From the NCBI GenBank assembly GCA_038246785.1, contig JBBRVP010000009.1, positions 37,084 to 101,083 of the forward strand: a DNA stretch of 64,000 nucleotides, given 5' to 3'. Below are positions 23,671 through 35,782 of the stretch, piece after piece. The stretch is from JBBRVP01 sp038246785 (GTDB lineage: Bacteria > Actinomycetota > Actinomycetes > Jiangellales > Jiangellaceae). The first letter of the stretch is position 1. Every line of letters begins with the position of its first letter. The notes beneath the pieces were generated by a model. That model worked only from the letters and a program-made list of their open reading frames with translations, was not told the origin of the DNA and did not search any database. The translations under genes were made by a program, and so were the position numbers.

Positions 23671-24645
23671 TCAGCCGTCGGCGAGCAGGCCCTCGCGCAG
23701 CTGGGCGAGCGTGCGCGCCAGCAGGCGCGACACGTGCATCTGCGAGATCCCCACCTGCTCGGCGATCTGCGACTGCGTCATCCCGCCGAAGAAGCGCAGG
23801 AGAAGGATCTTCTTCTCCCGTTCGGGCAGCTGCCCCAGCAGCGGGCGCAGGGACTCGCGGTACTCCACCCCCTCCAGTGACTCATCAGCCTCTCCGAGCG
23901 TGTCGCCCACCGGCGGCCGGTCGTCGTCACCGCCGTCGGGAGCGTCCAGCGACAGCGTGGAGTAGGCGTTGGCCGACTCCAGCCCCTCGAGGACGTCCTC
24001 CTCGCTGATGCCCAGCTGGGTCGCCAGCTCGGCCACCGTGGGGGAGCGGCCGAGGTCCTGCGCCAGCGCGGCAGTCGCGCTGGTCAGCTGCAAACGCAGC
24101 TCCTGCAACCGCCGCGGAACGCGGACCGCCCAACCCTTGTCCCGGAAGTGGCGCTTGACCTCCCCGACGATCGTGGGGGTGGCGTAGGTGGAGAACTCGA
24201 CGCCGCGCTGCGGGTCGTAGCGGTCGACGGACTTGATCAGGCCGATCGTGGCGACCTGCACGAGGTCGTCGAGGGGCTCGCCGCGGTTTCGGAAGCGCCG
24301 GGCGAGGTGCTCGACCAGCGGCATGTGCAGCCGGACCAGTCGGTCGCGTACGTCGGCATGCTCGGGGTCGGCAGGATCGAGCTCGGCCAGCCGGATCAGC
24401 AGCGCCTTGCTCTCCGCCCGGCCCAGGCGCCGCGACTCGGCGCGATCGGGAGGCGCAGCGGAGGCCTCCTCGAGGACCGGCTCCTCAGCCGCGGCCGTCG
24501 CCTCCTCCGCGGCGTGCCCGGAGGTGACGACGTGCGGGCTGGCGATCTCCGTGGCGACGATCTCCGAGGCCCCCTCCTCGACGGGTCCGGCCTGCTCCGG
24601 AGGCGCCACGCGCCGCTGCACGGAGGACCCGCGTGCCCGGCTCAC
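23671..24645 (-). CDS. sigF: Stress/sporulation sigma factor of the SigB/SigF family
   Basis: The GTG at 24645 gives 324 residues, including an N-terminal acidic Ala/Glu-rich extension of about 75. Region 2 includes HMPLVEHLARRF and DDLVQVATIGLIKSVDRYD, with FSTYATPTIVGEVKRHFRD in 2.3/2.4. Region 3 is RVPRRLQELR, and region 4 is REKKILLLRFFGGMTQSQIAEQ followed by GISQMHVSRLLA. This set is diagnostic of the SigB/F/G group. It overlaps the rsbW-like gene by GTGA, so the sigma factor and its inhibitor are translationally coupled. Confidence 0.92.
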   Translation of the reverse strand: MSRARGSSVQRRVAPPEQAGPVEEGASEIVATEIASPHVVTSGHAAEEATAAAEEPVLEEASAAPPDRAESRRLGRAESKALLIRLAELDPADPEHADVRDRLVRLHMPLVEHLARRFRNRGEPLDDLVQVATIGLIKSVDRYDPQRGVEFSTYATPTIVGEVKRHFRDKGWAVRVPRRLQELRLQLTSATAALAQDLGRSPTVAELATQLGISEEDVLEGLESANAYSTLSLDAPDGGDDDRPPVGDTLGEADESLEGVEYRESLRPLLGQLPEREKKILLLRFFGGMTQSQIAEQVGISQMHVSRLLARTLAQLREGLLADG

Positions 24646-25097
24646 GCGGCCCCCGTCCGCTGGCGCTGCTTGCGCATCGTCACGGAGAGGACGCCGGCGT
24701 CGTCGACGCTGGACTCGACCTCGCCGGCCAGCGCCGTGAGCACCGTCCACGCGAAGGTGTCACGGCTCGGCGGTCGGCCGCCGTCGGTGGGAGCCGAGAC
24801 CGTGACGCTCAGGGCGTCGGGGGCGACAGCGAAGGTGCAGCGCAGGTCCGCACCCGGCACCGTAGTCGGCAGCACGAGCGCGCAGGCCTCGTCGACGGCG
24901 ATGCGCAGGTCCTCGATCTCGTCGAGGGTGAAGTCCAGGCGTGCCGCCAGGCCGGCCGCGGCGGTACGCAGCACGGCGAGGTAGGCCCCGGTCGCGGGCA
25001 CCCGCAACTCCACCAGGTCGTGTCCGGTGGCGGCAGTCGCGGCCATGCCCGGGTTGCTGGCGTGCTCCACAGGCCTCCCCTCGTGCACGGTGACCAT
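24642..25097 (-). CDS. rsbW: RsbW-type anti-sigma factor kinase
   Basis: A GHKL ATPase-type protein of about 140-150 residues that should bind SigF and phosphorylate an STAS antagonist. The N-box is DEIEDLRIAVDEACALVL. The Bergerat G1 region is weak, reading VTVSAPTDGGRPP. Start is uncertain: ATG 25097, GTG 25070 (after GGGGAGG) and GTG 25184 are all in frame. GGGTAG at 25126-25121 resembles a SigF-type -10, which would fit autoregulation, but no good GTTT partner is visible. Confidence 0.8.
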   Translation of the reverse strand: MVTVHEGRPVEHASNPGMAATAATGHDLVELRVPATGAYLAVLRTAAAGLAARLDFTLDEIEDLRIAVDEACALVLPTTVPGADLRCTFAVAPDALSVTVSAPTDGGRPPSRDTFAWTVLTALAGEVESSVDDAGVLSVTMRKQRQRTGAA

Positions 25098-25180
25098 ACT
25101 GGGCGGCCCTGCGCTCGAAACTACCCGAGTGCAGGTCACGACCGGTCGGGCGTCCAGGACAGCGACGCGGTCAGAGACGG

Positions 25181-25678
25181 TCACCGATCCGGGACCGGGT
25201 CGCCCGCTCCCCCTGAGGCGAGCGCCTGGAGCGGCTCACCGCTGAGCCGGTTGACCGTCCAGTCCTCCATCGACTCGGCGCCGATCGCACGGTAGAAGCT
25301 GATGGCCGGTGAGTTCCAGTCCAGCACCCACCACTCCAGCCGCGGATAACCGCGCTCGAGGCAGAGCTGTGCCAGCGTGCGCAGCAGTGCGGTCCCGTGC
25401 CCGCCGCCACGGTGCTGGGGCACCACGAACAGGTCCTCGAGCCAGATGCCGTGCTTACCGCTCCAGGTGGAGAACGTCTCGTACCAGAACGCCATGCCCA
25501 CCACGTCCCCGGCGACCTCCGCGACGTGACAGAACGCCTTAGGGTCGGGACCGAACAACAGGGCGCGGTAGTCGTCTTCGCTCGCCTCGACGCGGTGTCG
25601 CGATCGCTCGTAGTCGGCGAGCGCGAGCACCAGGGCGCGCAGCGCGGACAGGTCGTCGGGCCGAGCGGGGCGGATCAC
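25181..25678 (-). CDS. GNAT-family N-acetyltransferase (diamine acetyltransferase-like)
   Basis: The GTG at 25678 (VIRPARPDD) gives 165 residues. Motif A is LEDLFVVPQHRGGGHGTALL, and motif B is WVLDWNSPAISFYRAIGAESM with the Tyr that often protonates CoA. WSGKHGIWLEDLFV and the following layout are typical of the spermidine/thialysine acetyltransferase subgroup, but substrate assignment is tentative. It ends at the rsbW leader on the same strand, so the two could be cotranscribed. Confidence 0.8.
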   Translation of the reverse strand: MIRPARPDDLSALRALVLALADYERSRHRVEASEDDYRALLFGPDPKAFCHVAEVAGDVVGMAFWYETFSTWSGKHGIWLEDLFVVPQHRGGGHGTALLRTLAQLCLERGYPRLEWWVLDWNSPAISFYRAIGAESMEDWTVNRLSGEPLQALASGGAGDPVPDR

Positions 25679-25736
25679 GAGCCGGAGGTTATCGGGGCTC
25701 CGCTCCGCCCCCACTCGACCGCGGGCAGACGAGGGG

Positions 25737-26135
25737 TCAGGCCGCCTTCTTCGTCTCCCAGAAGATCTCGGCGATCTCGTCGATCTTGGCGAGCAGCTCG
25801 TCGGCCTTGGCGACGTCGACGGTGCCCTTGCCGCCGGCTGCGCCGGCCAGCTTGGTAGCCGAGTTGAACAGCTCGTGCAACTGCGGGTACTTCTCGAAGT
25901 GCGGCGGCTTGAAGTAGTCGGTCCACAGCACCCACAGGTGATGCTTGACCAGCTCGGAGCGCTCCTCCTTGATGACCAGGGCGCGCTGGCGGAAGACCTC
26001 GTCGTCGCTGTCGGTGTACTTCTCCATGATCGCCTTGACCGACTGCGCTTCGATGTGGGCCTGGGCCGGGTCGTACACGCCGCAGGGCAGGTCGCAGTGC
26101 GCGGCGACCTCGGCGACCGGACGGAGCAGTGCCAT
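25737..26135 (-). CDS. sodN: Nickel superoxide dismutase precursor
   Basis: The 132-residue precursor carries the nickel hook HCDLPCGVYDP at residues 13-23. After removal of the first 12 or so residues, His1 (main-chain amine and side chain), Cys2 and Cys6 bind the metal. The rest is a four-helix bundle. It dismutates superoxide in the cytoplasm as a homohexamer. The divergent gene encodes SodX, the protease that trims the leader, which strongly supports the call. Ni-SOD is common in actinobacteria and often regulated by Nur or nickel. I found no clear Nur box. Confidence 0.96.
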   Translation of the reverse strand: MALLRPVAEVAAHCDLPCGVYDPAQAHIEAQSVKAIMEKYTDSDDEVFRQRALVIKEERSELVKHHLWVLWTDYFKPPHFEKYPQLHELFNSATKLAGAAGGKGTVDVAKADELLAKIDEIAEIFWETKKAA

Positions 26136-26270
26136 CTGGGAGAGTCCTTTCTCGTCGGAACGGCGGGCAGGTCCGCCGTGTGGCGCACGGTGGCGCCGAT
26201 GCGGTCCTACCCGCGCGACCGTACTCCGCTAACCACACCAGTCGACGACAGTGCACGACGGGAGGGTCGG

Positions 26271-26579
26271 GTGCTCAGCTGGGGCGTGGCCGTCGTGCGC
26301 GGGCGCTCCATGCAGCCGGCGCTGCGCGACGGCGACCGGCTCCTCGTCGCTTACGGACGGGCTCCCTCGCCCGGCGACGTCGTCGTCGTCCGGCTTCCCG
26401 GCCGTGGGCTGTCGGTGAAGCGGCTGCTGCGCCGCGAGCCGGAGGGCTGGTGGGTCGAGCGGGACAACCCGCGCGAGGGAGTCGACTCGTGGAACGTCGG
26501 CGCGGTTCCCGGGGCCGACCTGGTGGCGGTCGCGCCGCTGCGGCTGTGGCCCTGGCCGCGACGCCTGCGTCGACGCTGA
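26271..26579 (+). CDS. sodX: Nickel-type superoxide dismutase maturation protease
   Basis: A signal-peptidase-I-like protease that removes the SodN leader. The GTG at 26271 is chosen for GGAGGG just upstream, giving 102 residues. An ATG at 26199 would add 24. Catalytic residues are Ser in GRSMQPAL and Lys in LSVKRLL, with RDNPREGVDS near the end. There is no membrane anchor, consistent with cytosolic SodX. It is divergent from sodN. Confidence 0.88.
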   Translation: MLSWGVAVVRGRSMQPALRDGDRLLVAYGRAPSPGDVVVVRLPGRGLSVKRLLRREPEGWWVERDNPREGVDSWNVGAVPGADLVAVAPLRLWPWPRRLRRR

Positions 26580-26601
26580 CCCCCGATGGTCTTCCCCGGC
26601 T

Positions 26602-26689
26602 CCGTGCACATTTGGTGCTCCTGGGGCGAGAGTGAGAAGAGGGGCGCCACGGCAGGCACAGCAGACACATGAACCCCAAATGTGTACGG
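26602..26689. repeat. Inverted repeat between convergent sodX and phoD
   Basis: CCGTGCACATTTGG (26602-26615) and CCAAATGTGTACGG (26676-26689) are inverted with 13 of 14 matches around 60 bases. Unlike a simple hairpin terminator the spacer is long. It may be a terminator pair or a dispersed palindromic element. Confidence 0.55.
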
Positions 26690-26712
26690 AGGAGGGCGCC
26701 CGCCCCGCCGGA

Positions 26713-28401
26713 TCAGGCGAGGGCGTAGGTCGCCACGCGCTCGAGCACCTGCTGGCCGTCGCGGACGACCGCCCGCTCGACCTCGCAGGTGGCGCGGCGG
26801 CCGTGCAGGTCGAGCACCATCACCCCGTTGTCGAAGAACGGTCCGTGGTCGATGGTCCAGGTGACCGGGACCTCGGGCACGCCCGCCCGCCGAGCCAGCC
26901 CGCGCAGTCCAGCGACCACCAGCCGTGACTCCAGCAGGCGGTTGACCTCCCGCACCGGCAGCTCGAGCGGGTTGCGCAGTGGCGACTGCACGATCTGGTG
27001 GATGCGCGTACGCGCCGGGTCCACGCCCGGGATGCACGCCTCGGCGAGGTAGGAGCAGTGCACGTCGCCCGACAGCACGAGCACGCTGGCCGGCGGCGAC
27101 CCGGTGCGCACACCGAGCGCGACGTCGCGCAGCAGGCCGACCATGTCCTCGAAGCTGCGGCCGAACGCCGGCCAGTGCTCGAGGTCGATGAGCCGGCGCA
27201 GCTGCTCGCCGAACCAGGCGTACCCCCGTCCCCACGCCCCCTGGGCCGTCGCCTCGTTCCAGCCCTCGACGTCGTGGATGCCGTGGAGCATGAGCAGCGG
27301 CAGCGAGGTGCCGACGAGCAGGTGGTCGACCTCGGCGTGCGCGTGCTCGACGAGCCACGCCCATTCGACCTCGTCGAGCATGGCGCGGTCGTCGGGGTCC
27401 AGCCGTCGCGAGCAGCGGGAGTCGACCACGACCAGCCGCACCCAACCGGCGTCGGGTCCAGGGAAGTCGCGACAGAAGCTCCAACGGACGTGCTCGGGTT
27501 CGGTGTCGGCCAGCCAGGAGAACTCGTCGACGAGCCGGCCGCGCTCGTCGTCGTCCAGGGCGGCGAGCACCTTGCCGTAGAGCTCGTCGCCGGCGAGTTC
27601 GTCGGGGGAGAGGTTGCCGAGGTGCTGGTAGACCCAGTACGAGCCGAAGGCGCCGAGCACCCGGTCCCGCCACCAGGGCTCCCGGCTGGTCTCCTCTCGC
27701 CACGACCATGAGGTGTTCCAGTCGTCGCGCAGGTCGTGGTCGTCGAGGATCATGCAGGACGGCACGGTCGAGAGCAGCCAGCGGACCTCCGGCCAGTTCC
27801 ACGACTCGTGGTAGAGCCAGGTGTACTCCTCGAAGTCGTGGATCTCCTCGCGCACCTCGCGCTCGCCGTCCCCCGCGTGTCGCTGCGCCAGGCGCTCGGC
27901 CATCTCGGGGCTCGGCATGTCGGCGTAGATCTGGTCGCCGAGCAGCACGAGCGCATCCGGCCAGGACGCCTGGGGACTGGCGGCCATGCGCAGGGCCAGA
28001 GCGGCCAGGGCGTCCGCCCCGTAGGTCTTGAGGTGCTCGGCGTTCTTGGGTGCCGAGCGGCGGCAGGAGCCCATCGCCAGCCGCAGGGAGCGCTGGCCGC
28101 CGGGCGTTCTGATGACACTAGGCGGGAACGCCGAGCCTGGCACCGGCCAGGCCGCGACGCCGTCGAGGTGCACCTCGTACGGCGTCGCCGACGCGGGCGG
28201 CAGCCCCTCGACGGCGACCAGCGCGTAGTGATGGCCGTGCAGCGTCCAGGTCGCCGCCTCGCAGCCGAGCACCCGCACCGTGCACGGTCGGTCGGTCTCC
28301 ACCCAGACGGTGGCTCGCGTGTCGTCGACGTAGCGGAGCACGGGCCCGAGCAGGAGGTACGCGGCGTCGACACTGGCGTCGACAGTGGCGTCGTCGGGCA
28401 C
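26713..28401 (-). CDS. PhoD-like metallophosphatase
   Basis: The 562-residue protein has an N-terminal Ig-like domain (about 15-100) and a calcineurin-like catalytic domain. Metal ligands appear in GSCRRS, LLGDQIYAD, ILDDHDLRDDW and LSGDVHCSYLAE (the GDxHxG-like loop). PhoD enzymes are Fe/Ca phosphodiesterases and phosphomonoesterases. No Tat or Sec signal is seen, so this member is probably cytosolic, belonging to the PhoD-like subgroup whose substrates are undefined. No phosphate-regulation box was recognised. Confidence 0.85.
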   Translation of the reverse strand: MPDDATVDASVDAAYLLLGPVLRYVDDTRATVWVETDRPCTVRVLGCEAATWTLHGHHYALVAVEGLPPASATPYEVHLDGVAAWPVPGSAFPPSVIRTPGGQRSLRLAMGSCRRSAPKNAEHLKTYGADALAALALRMAASPQASWPDALVLLGDQIYADMPSPEMAERLAQRHAGDGEREVREEIHDFEEYTWLYHESWNWPEVRWLLSTVPSCMILDDHDLRDDWNTSWSWREETSREPWWRDRVLGAFGSYWVYQHLGNLSPDELAGDELYGKVLAALDDDERGRLVDEFSWLADTEPEHVRWSFCRDFPGPDAGWVRLVVVDSRCSRRLDPDDRAMLDEVEWAWLVEHAHAEVDHLLVGTSLPLLMLHGIHDVEGWNEATAQGAWGRGYAWFGEQLRRLIDLEHWPAFGRSFEDMVGLLRDVALGVRTGSPPASVLVLSGDVHCSYLAEACIPGVDPARTRIHQIVQSPLRNPLELPVREVNRLLESRLVVAGLRGLARRAGVPEVPVTWTIDHGPFFDNGVMVLDLHGRRATCEVERAVVRDGQQVLERVATYALA

Positions 28402-28471
28402 GGCGGTGATCCTTCCGCACCCGACGTCGCCGGCGCGGCAGAGTCACCGATCTCGTCGGTAGGGTCGCGCT

Positions 28472-29437
28472 GTGCTCGCCGCCTACGCCGCCCGGATCGT
28501 TCCCGACGACCCGCTGTCCGGCCTGGAGGTGGGCGACCGGCCCCCGCCGGAGGCGCCGGATGGCTGGGCCACGGTGTCGGTGCGGGCCGCGGCGCTCAAC
28601 CACCACGACGTCTGGTCGCTGCGCGGGGTCGGCCTGCCGGGCGATCGGCTGCCGATGGTGCTCGGCTGCGACGCCGCCGGCGTGGACGAGGCCGGTCGTG
28701 AGGTGGTCGTCCACGCGGTTGTCAGCGACGCCGACTGGCGCGCCGACGAGACGCTGGACCCCAGCCGTTCCCTGCTGTCGGAGCGGTACGCCGGCACGCT
28801 CGCCGAGCAGGTCGTGGTGCCACGCCGCAACCTCGTGCCGAAGCCGGCCGAGCTGAGCTTCGAGGAGGCTGCCTGCCTGCCCACGGCATGGTTGACGGCG
28901 TACCGCATGCTCTTCACCCACAGCGGCCTGCGCCCGGGCGAGACCGTGCTGGTCCAGGGGGCAGGCGGCGGGGTGTCGACCGCGCTGGTCGTGCTGGCTG
29001 CAGCCGCGGGGTTCCGCGTTTGGGTGAGCAGCCGTGACGCCGTCAAGCGCGAGCGGGCGCTGGAGCTGGGTGCGGATGCGGCGTACGAGTCCGGGGCCCG
29101 GCTGCCCGAGCGTGTCGACGCCGTCATGGAGACGGTGGGCCGGGCCACCTGGCAGCACTCGATCCGGTCGTTGCGGCCCGGCGGGACGCTCGTCGTATCC
29201 GGTGCTACGAGCGGGCCGGTCGCTGAGACCGAGCTCAACCGGGTGTTCTTCCTGCAGCTGCGGGTGGTCGGCTCGACCATGGGCACCCGCGACGAGCTCC
29301 AGCGCCTGCTGTCGCTGTGCGTGCTGCGCGGCGTACGCCCGGTCATCGACCGGGTCCTGCCGCTGGCCGAGGCGCGGGAGGGCTTCGCCGCCATGGCCGC
29401 CGGCGAGCTGTTCGGCAAGGTCGTGCTCACGACCTGA
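28472..29437 (+). CDS. Zinc-independent medium-chain dehydrogenase/reductase (quinone oxidoreductase-like)
   Basis: A 321-residue MDR-fold oxidoreductase. The substrate-binding N-terminus has AALNHHDVWSLRGVG and LGCDAAGVD. The NAD(P)H Rossmann motif is VLVQGAGGGVSTALVVLAA near 160-180, followed by SRDAVKRERALELGADA. Structural-zinc cysteines are absent. Such enzymes reduce quinones or enones with NADPH, but the substrate is unknown. A perfect 34-bp palindrome begins 3 bases after its stop. Confidence 0.82.
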   Translation: MLAAYAARIVPDDPLSGLEVGDRPPPEAPDGWATVSVRAAALNHHDVWSLRGVGLPGDRLPMVLGCDAAGVDEAGREVVVHAVVSDADWRADETLDPSRSLLSERYAGTLAEQVVVPRRNLVPKPAELSFEEAACLPTAWLTAYRMLFTHSGLRPGETVLVQGAGGGVSTALVVLAAAAGFRVWVSSRDAVKRERALELGADAAYESGARLPERVDAVMETVGRATWQHSIRSLRPGGTLVVSGATSGPVAETELNRVFFLQLRVVGSTMGTRDELQRLLSLCVLRGVRPVIDRVLPLAEAREGFAAMAAGELFGKVVLTT

Positions 29438-29789
29438 CCGGGGAGTTGATCACGTTAACGTGATCAACTCCCCCATCCCGCGCCCTGCAGGACGCGTCAA
29501 GGGGGAGTACGGCTCGCCAAGTACCGCCTGGGGGACGCTCGTCAGCCAGGCCCCGGGCGGGCACGGGGCGTTGGCCCTCGTCGACGACCGACTCCGCTGA
29601 GCCGGCCGATCAGCGTACTCAGGCGGCGCGGTTCCCAGTTCGAAGCCAGCTCGCGCCGGCAGGCGGGCCGACGAAAACCCCGGCTGTCGATGATGAGGAC
29701 GACCCGCTGGAAACTCAAACCAAGCGGGGCGGGACGAGGCCGGCCCGATGGTGGTTCCCCCTCCGCGCTGCGTCCAAGCGTCGTCCAGA
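29438..29789. other. Gene-poor stretch after the oxidoreductase
   Basis: 352 bases with the 34-bp palindrome at the left edge. Open frames here (for example minus strand 29542-29793) are short, lack a ribosome binding site and match no pattern I know. A fragment reading GALALVDDRLR on the plus strand could be a decayed gene end. Otherwise nothing is seen. Confidence 0.5.
29440..29473. terminator. Perfect 34-bp palindrome at the end of the oxidoreductase gene
   Basis: GGGGAGTTGATCACGTT (29440-29456) is followed directly by its exact reverse complement (29457-29473), with no loop. It starts 3 bases after the stop codon. It is probably a cruciform or terminator, since the next gene is convergent. 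No T-tract follows. Confidence 0.8.
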
Positions 29790-29975
29790 TCACTCCACGT
29801 CGAGGTCGTCGTCGTCGAGCCGGGCGATCCAGGTGGCTAGCCGCTCGACGGCGATCTCGTGCTCGGGGTGCAGGTCGACGAACTCCCGCAGCCGCTCACC
29901 CAACCAGGCGAGGGTGACCTCTTCGACTCCACGCCGGCGCTCGAGCTCCTCGATGCCGCGGTCGGTGAAATACAC
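29790..29975 (-). CDS. Small conserved protein, DUF6104 family
   Basis: The GTG at 29975 (VYFTDRGIEELE) gives 61 residues: a helical, acidic protein with EVTLAWLGERLREFVDLHPE and VERLATWIARLDDDD. This matches the DUF6104 family found beside the 2-oxoglutarate decarboxylase gene in other actinobacteria. It starts 4 bases after the kgd stop on the same strand, so it is probably cotranslated with or tied to Kgd. Function is unknown. Confidence 0.8.
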   Translation of the reverse strand: MYFTDRGIEELERRRGVEEVTLAWLGERLREFVDLHPEHEIAVERLATWIARLDDDDLDVE

Positions 29976-29979
29976 GGCC

Positions 29980-33873
<3,894 letters not shown>

Positions 33874-34150
33874 GGCCGCGTCCCCCTCTTCCGCATCGGG
33901 AGGGTCTAGGTGTGGGGCTCCCAGGCTAGCCGCCGGCGCCAGGATGGACGCGGACGGGAATGGGGCGGGGATCCCCCACCGCGGACCTACCGGGGCTGGG
34001 GACCCCCACCACCGGGAGGGGATGGGGTACTGCTCCCCACATCGGCCCGCGAACCGGTGCCGGGCGGCTGGGCCGGCAGGTTGCCCCGCTACCGTTCCGC
34101 GGAGGGGCGAGGCACCGCCGGCTCGCCGGGACCGCATCGGGAGCACAGAC

Positions 34151-35623
34151 ATGGGCGCGCACGTCGAACGCGATCGGTTCGACGACGACGAGTACGCCGC
34201 CTTCGGGCAGCGGCTCCAGGAGAGCCTCTCCCTGCTCGCCGGCGTCCTCGACAGGCCAGGGTTCGGCATCGGCCCGCGCACCATGGGTGCCGAGCTCGAG
34301 GCCTCGTTCGTCGGAGCCGACGGTCGGGTCGCTCCGATCTCGGCGGCGGTGCAGAAGGACCTGACGGACCCGCGCATCGTCTCCGAGCTGGCGAAGTTCA
34401 ACGTGGAGGCCAACCTCGGCCACCGCCCGGCCTGCGGCCCGGCACTGGCCGAGCTCGAGGCCGAGCTCACCGACGTGATCAGTCTCGTCGACGGCGCGGC
34501 GCGGGCGGCGGGAGGGCGGCTCGTCGTCGCCGGCATCGTGCCGAGCATTACCACCGAGGACCTCGGTCCCGACGCCATCACGGACGAGGCGCGCTACCGA
34601 GCGCTGGAGAACGGGCTGGAGCGGATGCGCGGCGCGCCGGTCAACCTGCGCATCGACGGCGCAGAGCCGCTGGCGTTGCAGGCGCGCACCGTCGCGCTGG
34701 AGGGCGCCAGCACCTCCTGGCAGCTGCACCTGCGGGTGGACCCGAGTTCGTTCCGCGATTTCTTCAACGCCGCCCGACTGGCCACCGTCGTCACGCTCGC
34801 CGCGTCCGGCAACGCGCCTTTCTTCTGCGGCCACCGGCTCTGGCAGGAGACCAGGGTGGCGCTTTTCAAGCAGGCCGTCGACGTTCGCGACGGGCGCTGG
34901 CCGGCCTTTCCCCGTGTCGCCTTCGGCGAGGAGTGGCTCGGCGGTGGCGCATACGACCTGTTCGAACAGGCGGTGCGCCACCACCCACCGCTGATCCCGT
35001 CGCTGTCGCCGTCCGCGCCGGGGGAGGACGTCCTCGACGGGGGCGCGCCCGCGCTCGACGAGCTGCGCCTGCACCTGGGCACGATCTGGTCGTGGGTGCG
35101 TCCGGTCTACGACCCGGTCGAGGGTGGCCACCTGCGACTGGAGCTGCGCGCGCTGCCCTCTGGACCGACGGCCCGCGACATGGCGGCCGGTGCGGCTCTC
35201 CTGCTCGGGCTCACGCTGGCCTTCGCCGACTCGATGGAGGAGGTGGTCAACGTCGTCCCGTTCGCCGGCGTGCGCCGCGACTTCTACCGCGCGGCCAAGC
35301 GGGGCCTCGACGCGGAGCTTGCGTGGCCGGACGGCTGGGGCGGGCTGCGCCGGGTCGTGGCGCGGCGGCTCGTGGAGGAGTTGTTGCCCGTCGCCCAGCG
35401 TGGCCTGGACACGGCCGGATTCGACCCCGTCGACAGCGCCGGGCGGCTAGCCGAGGTCGGTGAGCGGGTCGCCTCGAGACGCACGGGTGCGGCCTGGATA
35501 CTGGCGAGGGCGGCCGAGCACGAGCAGCGGTACGGGCGGGCAGAGGCGCTACGCAGGACGACGCTGGACTACGTGGCGCATGCCAGTGAGGGCTCGCCGG
35601 TCCATACCTGGTCGGTCCGCTGA
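34151..35623 (+). CDS. Glutamate-cysteine ligase-like enzyme
   Basis: The ATG at 34151 gives 490 residues. The GCS-fold features are MGAELEASFVG near 37 (the Glu-rich nucleotide/metal motif), KFNVEANLGHRP near 83, SWQLHLRVDP, and RLELRALPSGPT. The set suggests formation of a gamma-glutamyl or similar amide bond with ATP, as in EgtA and related ligases. Actinobacteria make mycothiol, so glutathione is unlikely, and the substrate remains open. It is divergent from kgd, separated by 277 bases with G/C-rich imperfect repeats. Confidence 0.65.
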   Translation: MGAHVERDRFDDDEYAAFGQRLQESLSLLAGVLDRPGFGIGPRTMGAELEASFVGADGRVAPISAAVQKDLTDPRIVSELAKFNVEANLGHRPACGPALAELEAELTDVISLVDGAARAAGGRLVVAGIVPSITTEDLGPDAITDEARYRALENGLERMRGAPVNLRIDGAEPLALQARTVALEGASTSWQLHLRVDPSSFRDFFNAARLATVVTLAASGNAPFFCGHRLWQETRVALFKQAVDVRDGRWPAFPRVAFGEEWLGGGAYDLFEQAVRHHPPLIPSLSPSAPGEDVLDGGAPALDELRLHLGTIWSWVRPVYDPVEGGHLRLELRALPSGPTARDMAAGAALLLGLTLAFADSMEEVVNVVPFAGVRRDFYRAAKRGLDAELAWPDGWGGLRRVVARRLVEELLPVAQRGLDTAGFDPVDSAGRLAEVGERVASRRTGAAWILARAAEHEQRYGRAEALRRTTLDYVAHASEGSPVHTWSVR

Positions 35624-35648
35624 GGGTGCTCGCCGAGGCTTGCGGCAG

Positions 35649-35720
35649 CGCCCCCGGCAGGATTCGAACCTGCGCCCCCGCCTCCGGAGGGCGGTGCTCT
35701 ATCCCCTGAGCTACGGGGGC
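35649..35720 (-). tRNA. tRNA-Arg (anticodon CCG)
   Basis: Read on the minus strand, GCCCCCG/CGGGGGC forms a perfect 7-bp acceptor with discriminator G. The D-arm is GCTC-AGGGGATA-GAGC, the anticodon stem is CCGCC/GGCGG with loop CTCCGGA (anticodon CCG), and the T-arm is GCAGG-TTCGAAT-CCTGC. The CCA end is not encoded. It reads CGG codons, frequent in this genome, and lies divergent from argS with 62 bases between. Confidence 0.95.
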
Positions 35721-35782
35721 CCGGGGCGGCGTCGACGATATCAGCCACGAGGGCGGCGACCGGTCGCCGTTACGCTGCCCCG

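Noticed and set aside
26275..26679. Minus-strand Cys-rich frame beginning MGFMCLLCLPW
   Set aside because: It continues antisense through sodX and lacks a ribosome binding site.
29542..29793. 83-codon minus-strand frame after the oxidoreductase gene
   Set aside because: Basic, low-complexity translation with no family pattern.
33960..34040. G/C-rich repeats between kgd and the ligase gene
   Set aside because: The GGGGA(T)CCCCCACC copies are short and imperfect, probably compositional.
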